This document shows positions 33,540-40,787 of a stretch of 64,000 bases of DNA, one piece after another. Within the stretch, counting starts at the first letter, position 1; each line of letters starts with the position of its first letter. Source of the DNA: an uncultured Rhodospirillaceae bacterium (lineage in GTDB: Bacteria; Pseudomonadota; Alphaproteobacteria; Rhodospirillales; Magnetospirillaceae); contig CAIUSV010000084.1 in the NCBI GenBank assembly GCA_903901915.1, forward strand, positions 1 to 64,000, read 5' to 3'. A program made the position numbers and the translations under genes. The notes under the pieces are model-generated. The model worked only from the letters and a program-made list of their open reading frames with translations, did not search any database and was not told where the DNA came from.

Positions 33540-35087
33540 CTAGATCGCCTGATCCCTGGCAATCAGTTCCGGAAGCACCGTCGACGAGGCTTCTTCCATG
33601 GCGAAGACGGCGTTGGCAATAGTGATCGCCTCTTGGGTGGTCGCCTTGGCTGACGGACTCATCGCCTCGGTGCCGCCGATCGCCGCCACCAGGGCCGACA
33701 CCCGGTCCAGGTGACGTTCCATGATGGCGCCGACACCCAGCGGCAGCCCGTACTTTCCCGACAGGATGCTTGCTCCGTATTCGATGATGCGTCGCGCGGC
33801 CGTTTCGGCCAACGCATTGGCGTTGCTGGCGACGGCCGCCCGGATCTCGCTTAGGCGCCGCAGCTGAAAGGCATTGCAACCGGTAACCTCGATGCGGGAA
33901 TCGGCAAGGGACATCAGGTTGATCAGGCGTTCCGTGGCGTCGGCGATCTGCCGTGACAATTGAGATTGACGGTAACGCCCGCGGGCCCGCTTCAGTTGTA
34001 CGGAAATCTGGGCAATCTGCGTCGCCGACAAATAGGCGTTGTTGATGACCAGCCTGGTCTGTTTGTGGTTGGTGTCGCTATTGAAGCCGTCATCGTATTC
34101 GCCATTCATTTTGGCGATCATGACCCGGTCGATTCCGGCGATGTGCGAGACCAGCCAATTGTATATTGCGAACAATAGCTTCAGACGTTTGTCGTCGTCG
34201 GTAAATGCATCGTCGGACAAACTGTCAACTCTGGCGGTAAACTCGGTGTGTAGATGTATGTGGTGATCCCTGTCATCATAATCGAACGTATGCATCAGGC
34301 CTTCTTCATAGGCAAAGTGGGTCTTTATATAGTCCTTTAGTCCGGATATTACGCTGAATATGAGGTCTTCATTGCAATCATTATCGGGCTTTTTTGACAG
34401 GATATTTATGAAGTCTATTATCTTTTTGTGTTGCCCATCGATGTCTTCCCGTCCCGTGGCAATGGCCATTGTCCATTCAAACTCGGCCTGAAATTCAGCG
34501 TTCACGCCTGGCGCGCTAGGCGATTCCGCTACGGAAGACCCGACGCTGGCGGGGGTGATCAGGGGTGATCCGGGGGCGCGCTGGGTCTGCGCATCGTCCG
34601 CCCGGCGAAAGGGGCCTTTGTACCCCTTGATGGTGGCGGCCCGCCTATCCGGCCCGCGAAACGTCGCGCACGCCACGAATGCCTTCTGCGGCGAAAGGGC
34701 CGCCATCATCGCCATGTCGAGGGAGCGCTTGGTCAGGGGCAGGGTAAGGGTTGACGAGATACCGGCATCCCTGGCGATGATCAGGTCATCGCCGGTCCAT
34801 TGCTCCGCCACGCAGATTACCGGCAGGGAACTGAGGAAAAGCCCCTGTTCCCACCGGACCAGCTTCAGCACGGCAAGGTGGCCGTTCCCGCCGAGGTTGT
34901 CACAGATGATAAGGTCGATCTTGGTGGTGGCGCCGCGTCGGAGATGGAGGAGTGTGTGGTCTTTGTCCTTGGTCTCGGTGATGTTGGCGTTTCCGATCTC
35001 TCGGAGAAGGGAAATAATCAGCTTTCTGGTCACGGCATTTTCGATCGCGACCAACAAGCCTAGGGGGGATGCCGATGTCAGGACCAT
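33540..35087 (-). CDS. Pseudo-receiver fused to an intact bacteriohemerythrin and a C-terminal helical domain
   Basis: About 515 residues. Residues 1-130 form a degraded receiver (LLVAIENAVTRKLI, IDLIICDNLGGNGHLAV, LPVICVAEQW) with Asp at the phosphoacceptor site but no conserved Lys. The GPDRRAATIKGYKGPFRR tail follows at about 135-155. A full hemerythrin spans about 200-320: DIDGQHKKI, THFAYEEGLM, HIHLH and SHIAGIDRVM give all seven ligands. The last about 190 residues are an unknown helical domain (ARGRYRQSQLSRQIADATER, GLPLGVGAIMERHLDRV). ATG 35087 is chosen (GGAGG 12 bases upstream); TTG 35120 is an alternative. An oxygen- or redox-sensing adaptor is likely. Confidence 0.82.
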   Translation of the reverse strand: MVLTSASPLGLLVAIENAVTRKLIISLLREIGNANITETKDKDHTLLHLRRGATTKIDLIICDNLGGNGHLAVLKLVRWEQGLFLSSLPVICVAEQWTGDDLIIARDAGISSTLTLPLTKRSLDMAMMAALSPQKAFVACATFRGPDRRAATIKGYKGPFRRADDAQTQRAPGSPLITPASVGSSVAESPSAPGVNAEFQAEFEWTMAIATGREDIDGQHKKIIDFINILSKKPDNDCNEDLIFSVISGLKDYIKTHFAYEEGLMHTFDYDDRDHHIHLHTEFTARVDSLSDDAFTDDDKRLKLLFAIYNWLVSHIAGIDRVMIAKMNGEYDDGFNSDTNHKQTRLVINNAYLSATQIAQISVQLKRARGRYRQSQLSRQIADATERLINLMSLADSRIEVTGCNAFQLRRLSEIRAAVASNANALAETAARRIIEYGASILSGKYGLPLGVGAIMERHLDRVSALVAAIGGTEAMSPSAKATTQEAITIANAVFAMEEASSTVLPELIARDQAI

Positions 35088-35378
35088 GCGAACGCCACGC
35101 CTCCACTCGCCCTGCGGCAAGCCGGTCCCTGGCTAACGCGGCAAAGTGCCGTGACGAGGGCGCTTCGCGATAGGGCGGATACACGATAAGAACACATTGA
35201 CGCCATCCCCGGAGGCATAGTCCATAAGTATTATCATGCTGGCGTTTTTCCATCTCCTCAATAATCAATATTTGCTCAAATGTGACGGCGCCCCTTCGAA
35301 CGTTCACGTCACTCCGTCGAGAGAGGGGGGGGCTTGATGTGTGCTGGCGCCTTCGTAGCCAGGGGGATGGAATGAGGC

Positions 35379-35771
35379 ATGCTTAGCCGACTCAAACGCG
35401 CAATCATCGCCGACGACGCCCCCCAGATGCGGACGTTGATCAAGATATTGCTTTGTCAGTTCGGCGTGCGGGAGGTGGTCGAGGTGGAGGATGGCGCCAG
35501 CGCCATGGCGGCCCTGCGGTCCGGCGGGGCCGACATCGTCGTCATGGATTGGATGATGCCGGTGATGGACGGCATCGAATGCATCCGCCGTATCCGGGCC
35601 GGACAGGACGGTATTGATCCGGGCATTCCCATCATCATGGCGACGGGCGTTCTGGGTGATAGCGCCGAGGCAACGGCGATGGCTGCCGGCGCCAGCTGCT
35701 TTGTCAGGAAGCCGTTCTCGATCAGGACGTTTCACAACGCCTTGCTGAAGGTCCGGGGCGAGGCCACCTGA
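35379..35771 (+). CDS. CheY-like single-domain response regulator
   Basis: 130 residues, all receiver. The acidic pair (IIADDAP), phosphoacceptor Asp (VVMDWMMPVMDG, near residue 53), the Thr position (MATGVLG) and Lys (FVRKPFS) are all in place. The length is typical of CheY/DivK-type shuttles. It lies between a hemerythrin protein and a hemerythrin operon, and the downstream CheZ and chemoreceptors suggest motor or methylation control. Start at ATG 35379. Confidence 0.88.
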   Translation: MLSRLKRAIIADDAPQMRTLIKILLCQFGVREVVEVEDGASAMAALRSGGADIVVMDWMMPVMDGIECIRRIRAGQDGIDPGIPIIMATGVLGDSAEATAMAAGASCFVRKPFSIRTFHNALLKVRGEAT

Positions 35772-35815
35772 GTGGCTTCCGATTGTACTGACGGCGTTCA
35801 AATTCGGTATGCAGG

Positions 35816-35831
35816 AGTCTCATTTAGGACT
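35816..35831. promoter_or_regulatory. 16-bp palindrome, degraded copy, upstream of a hemerythrin gene pair
   Basis: AGTCTCATTTAGGACT differs from AGTCCCATTTGGGACT at two positions but keeps the 7-2-7 symmetry at the ends. It lies 64 bases before the ATG at 35895, similar in distance to other copies. Counted as probable, not certain. Confidence 0.5.
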
Positions 35832-35894
35832 TACCGAGGTCTCCCCAAGCTTCCATCATAGGGTGGAGAATGGAGTAATCGGGTGGAGGCGCAA

Positions 35895-36668
35895 ATGGGT
35901 GCCGCTGCACAGCCGTCGCACTGCCAACACCGGGCAGGTCTTGCGATCCAGGTATTTGCCAAGGCTCTGGAGGAACAGGCCGTCGAAGGCTTCGTCTCCG
36001 TTCGCTCCATCGAACAGCTTTATAAGGTGATGGTGCAGGCGCCGGGGGCTTTGGCTGAACACTATTCCCTGGCCGAGAAAACGTGCACTGCCGGTTTTGT
36101 CCTGTCTCCGCCCGACGCCGACGAGGCGGTTCATGATGGCGATATCGAGCCGACGCCCGCCGTGGCCTCTCGGCCGTGCCCGAGTGCCCCAGGGGGGGCG
36201 CGCGGCCCAAGTGGTTTGGCGGCCGGAGCCGGTGATGCGGTGCAGGGGCGGAGGGGCGCAGTTTCCTCGGCCTACTGGGTCGCGATGGCGGCGGGAGCGG
36301 CGGCGCTGACGATGGTGTCGTGGCTGCTCACACAGTGGTCTGGGGGGACGTCCACCGAGAGTACGACATTGGCGGATGCCCGCATGTTCACCTCCCAGGT
36401 CTTGGACGCCGCATCAGGCTCCGGTGAAGTCCGTCACCTGTTCGGGGGGCAAATCAAGGTGGTCGAAAGCGGAGGCCGTATCGTCGTCGTCGCCGAAAAT
36501 ATTCCCCCCCGGGTTTGCGGTGCATCCGGTTGGACCCTCGCCCGCAAGGGGCTGTTAACCATCAACGGCATTACCCCGAATCGCCTGTCCCGGGCGATCG
36601 TGATCGATCTCTGCGGCCGTGAGGGCGGCGGAGCCAACTTAATGTGGATTCCCAAAACGGTAGAATAA
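35895..36668 (+). CDS. Hypothetical protein with one membrane segment, in an operon with hemerythrin
   Basis: About 257 residues. A soluble N-terminal part (residues about 1-115; VFAKALEEQAVEGF, SIEQLYKVMVQAPGALAEHY) is followed by one membrane segment near 130-150 (VAMAAGAAALTMVSWLL) and a C-terminal domain with two conserved-looking Cys (PPRVCGASGWTLARKG, VIDLCGREGG) and TINGITPNRLS. The last part resembles the C-terminal beta domain of some pilin-like secretion proteins, a weak match. The start at ATG 35895 has GGAGG 5 bases upstream. The hemerythrin gene begins 2 bases after its stop, so they are coupled. Confidence 0.6.
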   Translation: MGAAAQPSHCQHRAGLAIQVFAKALEEQAVEGFVSVRSIEQLYKVMVQAPGALAEHYSLAEKTCTAGFVLSPPDADEAVHDGDIEPTPAVASRPCPSAPGGARGPSGLAAGAGDAVQGRRGAVSSAYWVAMAAGAAALTMVSWLLTQWSGGTSTESTTLADARMFTSQVLDAASGSGEVRHLFGGQIKVVESGGRIVVVAENIPPRVCGASGWTLARKGLLTINGITPNRLSRAIVIDLCGREGGGANLMWIPKTVE

Positions 36669-36670
36669 AA

Positions 36671-37171
36671 ATGCTTCAAGATTATAGCCATGTCGTCGCC
36701 GCGCTCATTCCTTTGCCGGTCATGGATAACGCGGTCGATGAGGGGGATGTGATCATGTCCGTCGGCGATGCGACGCTAGACGACGATCACCGACGGTTCT
36801 TCAGCCTGGTCCGCATGTTCCGCGATTGCCCCGGCGGTCCGATCCATGAGTTGGTGACCAGCAGCATGCTGTTCATTCTGGAGCAATACGTCGATGGGCA
36901 CTTCCGGCGGGAGGAGGGGGCCATGGCCCTGGTTGACTTTCCCGGCCTTGCCGAGCACGCGGCGCTTCATGCCAAGTTTCGGGACCGTATCGCCACCATT
37001 ACCCGTCAATACCGGGCCGGGTGTTTGTCGGCGGTCGACGGCTTACCTGCCCTGGTCGAAGGGTGGCTTAAGGCGCACATTCTTATTGAGGACATGAAAT
37101 ACACCCGCTGGATCCGTTCGGATCTGGTGGACAGGCGCCACGTCGCCATGCTGTCCATCGACTCGCCGTAG
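36671..37171 (+). CDS. Bacteriohemerythrin-domain protein
   Basis: About 166 residues, beginning 2 bases after the previous stop. All seven di-iron ligands are visible: DDDHRRFF (helix A), DGHFRREEGAM (helix B), HAALH (helix C HxxxH), and AHILIEDMKY (helix D HxxxxD). About 30 residues precede the domain. It should bind oxygen reversibly at a non-haem di-iron centre, serving storage, delivery or sensing. It may work with the membrane protein encoded just upstream. The short AT-rich gap gives no clear ribosome site, so translation is probably coupled. Confidence 0.85.
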   Translation: MLQDYSHVVAALIPLPVMDNAVDEGDVIMSVGDATLDDDHRRFFSLVRMFRDCPGGPIHELVTSSMLFILEQYVDGHFRREEGAMALVDFPGLAEHAALHAKFRDRIATITRQYRAGCLSAVDGLPALVEGWLKAHILIEDMKYTRWIRSDLVDRRHVAMLSIDSP

Positions 37172-37177
37172 CCGACG

Positions 37178-37375
37178 TCACTGCCGCCGGGGTACCGGGC
37201 GGCAGAACGGAATCATGCCGCAGGACACGGCCATCATGCATAGGCCGCAACGCTCGTCCTCGCAGCTGGCGGCATCCGAGCGGAATGGCGCGGATGCCGC
37301 CAGTTGCGGGAGCATTTCATGTCGGGCCTTGCACCCGAGATTTTCGCTGGACCGTAAAGCCGTGCCCATGTTCAT
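37178..37375 (-). CDS. Possible small Cys-rich protein
   Basis: 65 codons, with six Cys in the C-terminal half (CEDERCGLCMMAVSCGMIPFC). Codons end mostly in G or C, as in neighbouring genes, but the ribosome site before ATG 37375 is weak. I do not recognise it. The clustered Cys could bind a metal, or the frame may be chance. It lies tail to tail with the hemerythrin gene. Confidence 0.3.
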   Translation of the reverse strand: MNMGTALRSSENLGCKARHEMLPQLAASAPFRSDAASCEDERCGLCMMAVSCGMIPFCRPVPRRQ

Positions 37376-37414
37376 CCCGCCGTTAAATAGGGAGTTGTCG
37401 TTCCAAGCGCGGAA

Positions 37415-38197
37415 TCACTCAAACATTCGGTCGATGTCGTTCTGGCTGCACCCCTCGCCGACCAACTGAGGGCCATTCAAGAGGTTGGATTCATCGGTGT
37501 CGGGGCGACGCTTGGGGGCAGCTTCGCCGTGAACGCCACCCCATATGGCAATCATGGAATTGACCCGGTCTTCGATATATTTGAGGGTATGGACGACCTT
37601 TGTGATCCGCTGGCCGGTAATGTCCTGGAAATTGCAGGCTTCAAGCACCGAAACCAGCTTTTCAAGGACGATGTCGGCGACACAACTCACGTAGGGGTCG
37701 GAAACGTGCAGGCGCAGGTCCTGTACCAGGGCATCGACGGATTCGACGGAATCAAGTATGGCCTGCGTGGCGTTTTCCGTTGCCACCACAATCGTATCCA
37801 ACTCGTTGGAGACGATAACGATATGATCGTCGCCACTTTGCGCCGGCCGGATTGCCGCAATCTCTGACTTCGTCTTGTTGATGCACATCGCCAAGGCGCG
37901 GATCTCCGTCTTTAAAACAGAGATGTCCTCACCCTTGGCCGTCATTTCGCCCGCGTCATCGGGCGTCGTTTCCTCGGGGAGGCCACGGCTGCCGTCAAAG
38001 CCGTCCGTCGGCCGGCATCTCGCGAAGTCACGGCGTAACGTGGCGACCTCGTGACGGAGCGCGGCAAATTCGTTGCGCATTTCCATCAGAGCGGTGCCCA
38101 TTTGATCGGAAGGAGCCGCGGGGGATCGCCACGCGGCTCGATTTCGCTGCTCAAGAAGACGGCGTTCGGCCGAGAACAAAGCGGGAGGCGCGATCAT
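37415..38197 (-). CDS. cheZ: CheZ-family chemotaxis phosphatase
   Basis: 260 residues. A central helical region carries NFQDITGQRITKVV, with the catalytic Asp and Gln of the CheZ DxxxQ motif. The C-terminal SQNDIDRMFE resembles the CheY-binding peptide that ends CheZ proteins. The N-terminal region (about 1-100) is longer and more variable than in enterics. CheZ speeds removal of phosphate from CheY-P. It lies downstream of a chemoreceptor gene on the same strand (98-base gap), and a half-copy of the 16-bp palindrome is in that gap. The ATG at 38197 has no strong ribosome site. Confidence 0.82.
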   Translation of the reverse strand: MIAPPALFSAERRLLEQRNRAAWRSPAAPSDQMGTALMEMRNEFAALRHEVATLRRDFARCRPTDGFDGSRGLPEETTPDDAGEMTAKGEDISVLKTEIRALAMCINKTKSEIAAIRPAQSGDDHIVIVSNELDTIVVATENATQAILDSVESVDALVQDLRLHVSDPYVSCVADIVLEKLVSVLEACNFQDITGQRITKVVHTLKYIEDRVNSMIAIWGGVHGEAAPKRRPDTDESNLLNGPQLVGEGCSQNDIDRMFE

Positions 38198-38261
38198 CGG
38201 TGGATATTCCGGCTGTTAATCCCGATTTAATGACTTCAAGCAGGGCCAGGCTGGGCGCGCC

Positions 38262-38277
38262 AGTCCCATTTGATATC
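38262..38277. promoter_or_regulatory. Half-copy of the 16-bp palindrome upstream of cheZ
   Basis: AGTCCCATTTGATATC contains one exact half-site AGTCCCA, facing the cheZ start 64 bases away, while the second half is lost. It may be a weak or single-monomer site, or chance. Confidence 0.35.
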
Positions 38278-38295
38278 GTCGATAGGAATTGGCCG

Positions 38296-39753
38296 TTATC
38301 CGCCTTGGATTTGGGTAAGAAACTCTTCCACCTGACTGGAGAGTCGTTCCGTCTGGTCGGCGATTTCCGATGCTTCGGTCGTTCCTTTATGGGCAAGCGT
38401 GCCCAGATCGCGGGCAACCTCGGTCACATGGGTCACGTTTTCTCCGACCTCCACCACCACCCCGGCGGCCCGCTGAGTGCTTTGGGCAATCTCGGAGATG
38501 GCTTGGCTTTGGTTGGCGGCCGATCCGGCGATGGTACCGATGGCGTGTTCGATTCCCTGCATTATGGCGCCGATTTCACGCATCGCCGCCACGGCCCCTC
38601 CCGTAACAGACTGAATCTCACCGACTTGTGTGCCGATTTCTTCGGTCGCCCGAGCGGTCTGGCTGGCCAGATTCTTGACTTCGTTGGCGACCACGGCAAA
38701 GCCCTTGCCGGCCTCTCCCGCCCGTGCCGCTTCGATGGTGGCATTCAACGCCAACAGGTTGGTCTGGCTGGCGATATCCTGGATCAGATTGACCACGTCG
38801 CCGATCCGGTGGGCGGCGGCGGCGAGGGTTTCCACCGTCGCGTTGGTTTTCTCAACTTCACTCACGGCCTTGCTGGCCATGCCCTTGGATTCCTCGATGA
38901 AGTGATTGACCTCGCGGACGCTTGCCGATAATTCCTCGGCGGCGGCGGCAACCGTTTCGACGTTGCCGGTGACCTGCTGGGCACTGTTTGCCGCCTCCAT
39001 CAGACGTTCCGCCATTTGGCTCAAGCGCCGATCGACTTCGCGGGCGGAACCACGCGACGCGGTGGCGCTGGACGACAGCCGGGAAACGACCTCGCCGATG
39101 GCCGAGCGGAACCGGCCGGCCAGTTTGTTCATCTCGTCGCGATGGTGTGTCTGGGCGGCCGATGCCGAGCGGTCGCGGTCCTCGGCGGCGGCGGCGGCGG
39201 CGGCTTGGGCCAGCCGTACCTCGGCGACGGCGCCGGCGGAGTTCTCGAACGCCTTGGTCAGGCGCCAGGCGACCCAACCCAGTACCGCCACCTGCGCTAC
39301 GACGATCACCGCATGCAGAACCACCCGCCCGAAGGCGGCCCCACCCGGAAACACGGCGGCGGGATAGATGAAGTTCAACAGCAGGTGATGGGCGGCGACC
39401 ATGGCGGCGGCCACAATCATGGCCTTCCAGTCGCAAAAGGCGGTGAGCATGGCCAGGACGGCGAAGAAATACATGTGCATGTCAGCCTGCCACGGATGGC
39501 CATCGAACCCGTACACCAGCAGTCCCACCATTCCGACCAGGGCGACGCCGATGGTATAGCGCGAGGATGCCGATCCCGGTGCCGCCCGGCTTGTCGCCGT
39601 CGCGGTTCCTGCCAGTACCAGGGCGCCAATCCCCATAGCGGTTCCGTTGCCATCCAGCAGAAAACCTATGCCCGCCACCAGGGGCAAATGCAGCCACAAA
39701 TAGGCGATCAGAAAACGCTCGACGGTGATCCGGATCTGATGGATGTCATTCAT
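38296..39753 (-). CDS. Methyl-accepting chemotaxis protein with a polytopic membrane sensor
   Basis: About 485 residues. Residues about 10-190 carry five or six membrane segments with little periplasmic domain ([72 protein letters not shown]). Conserved His pairs there might bind a ligand or cofactor. The cytoplasmic MCP signalling domain (about 300-485) shows the hairpin tip [33 protein letters not shown]. It should form arrays with CheA/CheW. ATG 39753 has AAAGGG upstream. A small membrane-protein gene ends 13 bases before it and cheZ follows, so this forms a small chemotaxis unit. Confidence 0.88.
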   Translation of the reverse strand: MNDIHQIRITVERFLIAYLWLHLPLVAGIGFLLDGNGTAMGIGALVLAGTATATSRAAPGSASSRYTIGVALVGMVGLLVYGFDGHPWQADMHMYFFAVLAMLTAFCDWKAMIVAAAMVAAHHLLLNFIYPAAVFPGGAAFGRVVLHAVIVVAQVAVLGWVAWRLTKAFENSAGAVAEVRLAQAAAAAAAEDRDRSASAAQTHHRDEMNKLAGRFRSAIGEVVSRLSSSATASRGSAREVDRRLSQMAERLMEAANSAQQVTGNVETVAAAAEELSASVREVNHFIEESKGMASKAVSEVEKTNATVETLAAAAHRIGDVVNLIQDIASQTNLLALNATIEAARAGEAGKGFAVVANEVKNLASQTARATEEIGTQVGEIQSVTGGAVAAMREIGAIMQGIEHAIGTIAGSAANQSQAISEIAQSTQRAAGVVVEVGENVTHVTEVARDLGTLAHKGTTEASEIADQTERLSSQVEEFLTQIQGG

Positions 39754-39766
39754 GAAATGGCCCTTT

Positions 39767-40102
39767 CTATCGCATGCAGTCCGACCGTTCCGGCGCTCGA
39801 AGAACGACAAGCGCTCCGGCGCGGTAAAGGCGCTCAATGACGTTGGGGGTTGTTGAGCGGACGATCACTACGGCGGGCCAGCCTCCGAACGTAAGGACCT
39901 CTTCCGCTCCGGCGGCCACGGCCGCCGCCAATGCGTGGGAACCTGCCAGGGTCGGCGGGAAAATGGCCGCGAGCGGATGGTCCGACCGAGGCCACACGGC
40001 CAGTGCCACTGTCCAGGCCAGGCCGAAAGCCATCAACGCCGCAGCGGGCGCCAGACTGGCACCCCTGATCGGTCCTGTGTCGCTTTGCTGGCTCACATCC
40101 AT
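39767..40102 (-). CDS. Small membrane-anchored hypothetical protein upstream of a chemoreceptor
   Basis: About 111 residues. One membrane segment near 18-40 ([20 protein letters not shown]) is followed by a soluble part with [41 protein letters not shown] and [11 protein letters not shown]. Similar short proteins with one membrane anchor and an AG-containing C-terminal part occur in Rhodospirillales, but no function is known to me. The start at ATG 40102 lies 38 bases downstream of a palindrome copy; the ribosome site is weak. It ends 13 bases before the chemoreceptor start, so they are probably cotranscribed. Confidence 0.6.
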   Translation of the reverse strand: MDVSQQSDTGPIRGASLAPAAALMAFGLAWTVALAVWPRSDHPLAAIFPPTLAGSHALAAAVAAGAEEVLTFGGWPAVVIVRSTTPNVIERLYRAGALVVLRAPERSDCMR

Positions 40103-40139
40103 GGTCACCAATGTAATGGGATGGCTATATTCTTGGCAT

Positions 40140-40155
40140 AGTCCCAAATGGCACT
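40140..40155. promoter_or_regulatory. 16-bp palindrome, copy 4, with one degenerate half
   Basis: AGTCCCAAATGGCACT, one change in the right half. Preceded by AT and followed by GTTCT; compare the copy at 23130. The exact half faces the minus-strand chemoreceptor operon. On that strand TATAGC begins 10 bases after the half-site, the same spacing as TATAAT at the 43369 copy. It is 110 bases before the divergent CBS gene start at 40265. Confidence 0.65.
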
Positions 40156-40264
40156 GTTCTCGGCTTTGAATCCTGGCACCCTGACGCCCGTCGATTGATG
40201 GGGTATTGGGAAATCGCGCAGGTCGATAGGCAGGCGACGAAGGTATTGATTGGGGCGGTCCGCG

Positions 40265-40663
40265 ATGAATGTCGAACAGGTTCTGGGTATCAAGGGGGAG
40301 GCGACCCACACCATCTCTCCCGACAAGACCTTGAGGGAGCTGGCCTGCCGGTTGCTCGAAACCAAGACGGGATTGCTGGTCTGCGTTGATCGGTCGAACA
40401 GTATCATCGGTGTCGTTTCCGAAAGGGATCTGACCCAGACCGTGGCCCGCCATGGGGAAAAGGCCCTGGGCATGGCGGTCGCGACATTCATGAGCCGGGA
40501 TGTCGTCGCCTGCGGGCTCAATGACGATATCGACGACCTGTTGGCGATCATGACGGAGGCGAGGTGCCGTCATCTGCCGGTCGTGCACGACGGGCGTCTT
40601 GTCGGGCTGGTCTCCATCGGCGATCTGGTCAAAGCCAATTTGCGCCGCCGCGCGCAGGGGTAG
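40265..40663 (+). CDS. Paired CBS-domain protein
   Basis: About 132 residues made of two CBS motifs (about 10-60 and 78-128): LLETKTGLLVCVDRSNSIIGVVSERDL and MTEARCRHLPVVHDGRLVGLVSIGDL. Such Bateman modules bind adenine nucleotides and act as energy sensors. There is no enzyme domain. The start at ATG 40265 follows GGGGCGG. It sits between a palindrome copy and an aerotaxis-type receptor gene 124 bases downstream. Confidence 0.85.
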   Translation: MNVEQVLGIKGEATHTISPDKTLRELACRLLETKTGLLVCVDRSNSIIGVVSERDLTQTVARHGEKALGMAVATFMSRDVVACGLNDDIDDLLAIMTEARCRHLPVVHDGRLVGLVSIGDLVKANLRRRAQG

Positions 40664-40787
40664 GGGGGATGAATTTCTCCCGCCAAGGCGACTTGGGCAC
40701 CGCCGGCAAACGGGCTATGATATGAAAACGAGTCTTTAGAGGAACTCCGTTCCCGCAGATTCACCACAAAGCCCCAGGTCCCGATCC

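Noticed and set aside
35219-35234. AGTCCATAAGTATTAT near the CheY gene
   Set aside because: Only the first five bases match the palindrome and there is no symmetry; too weak to count as a site.
39767-40588. Long minus-strand frame of 273 codons overlapping the CBS gene
   Set aside because: The upstream part is the shadow of the CBS gene; only the section from ATG 40102 is kept as a gene.
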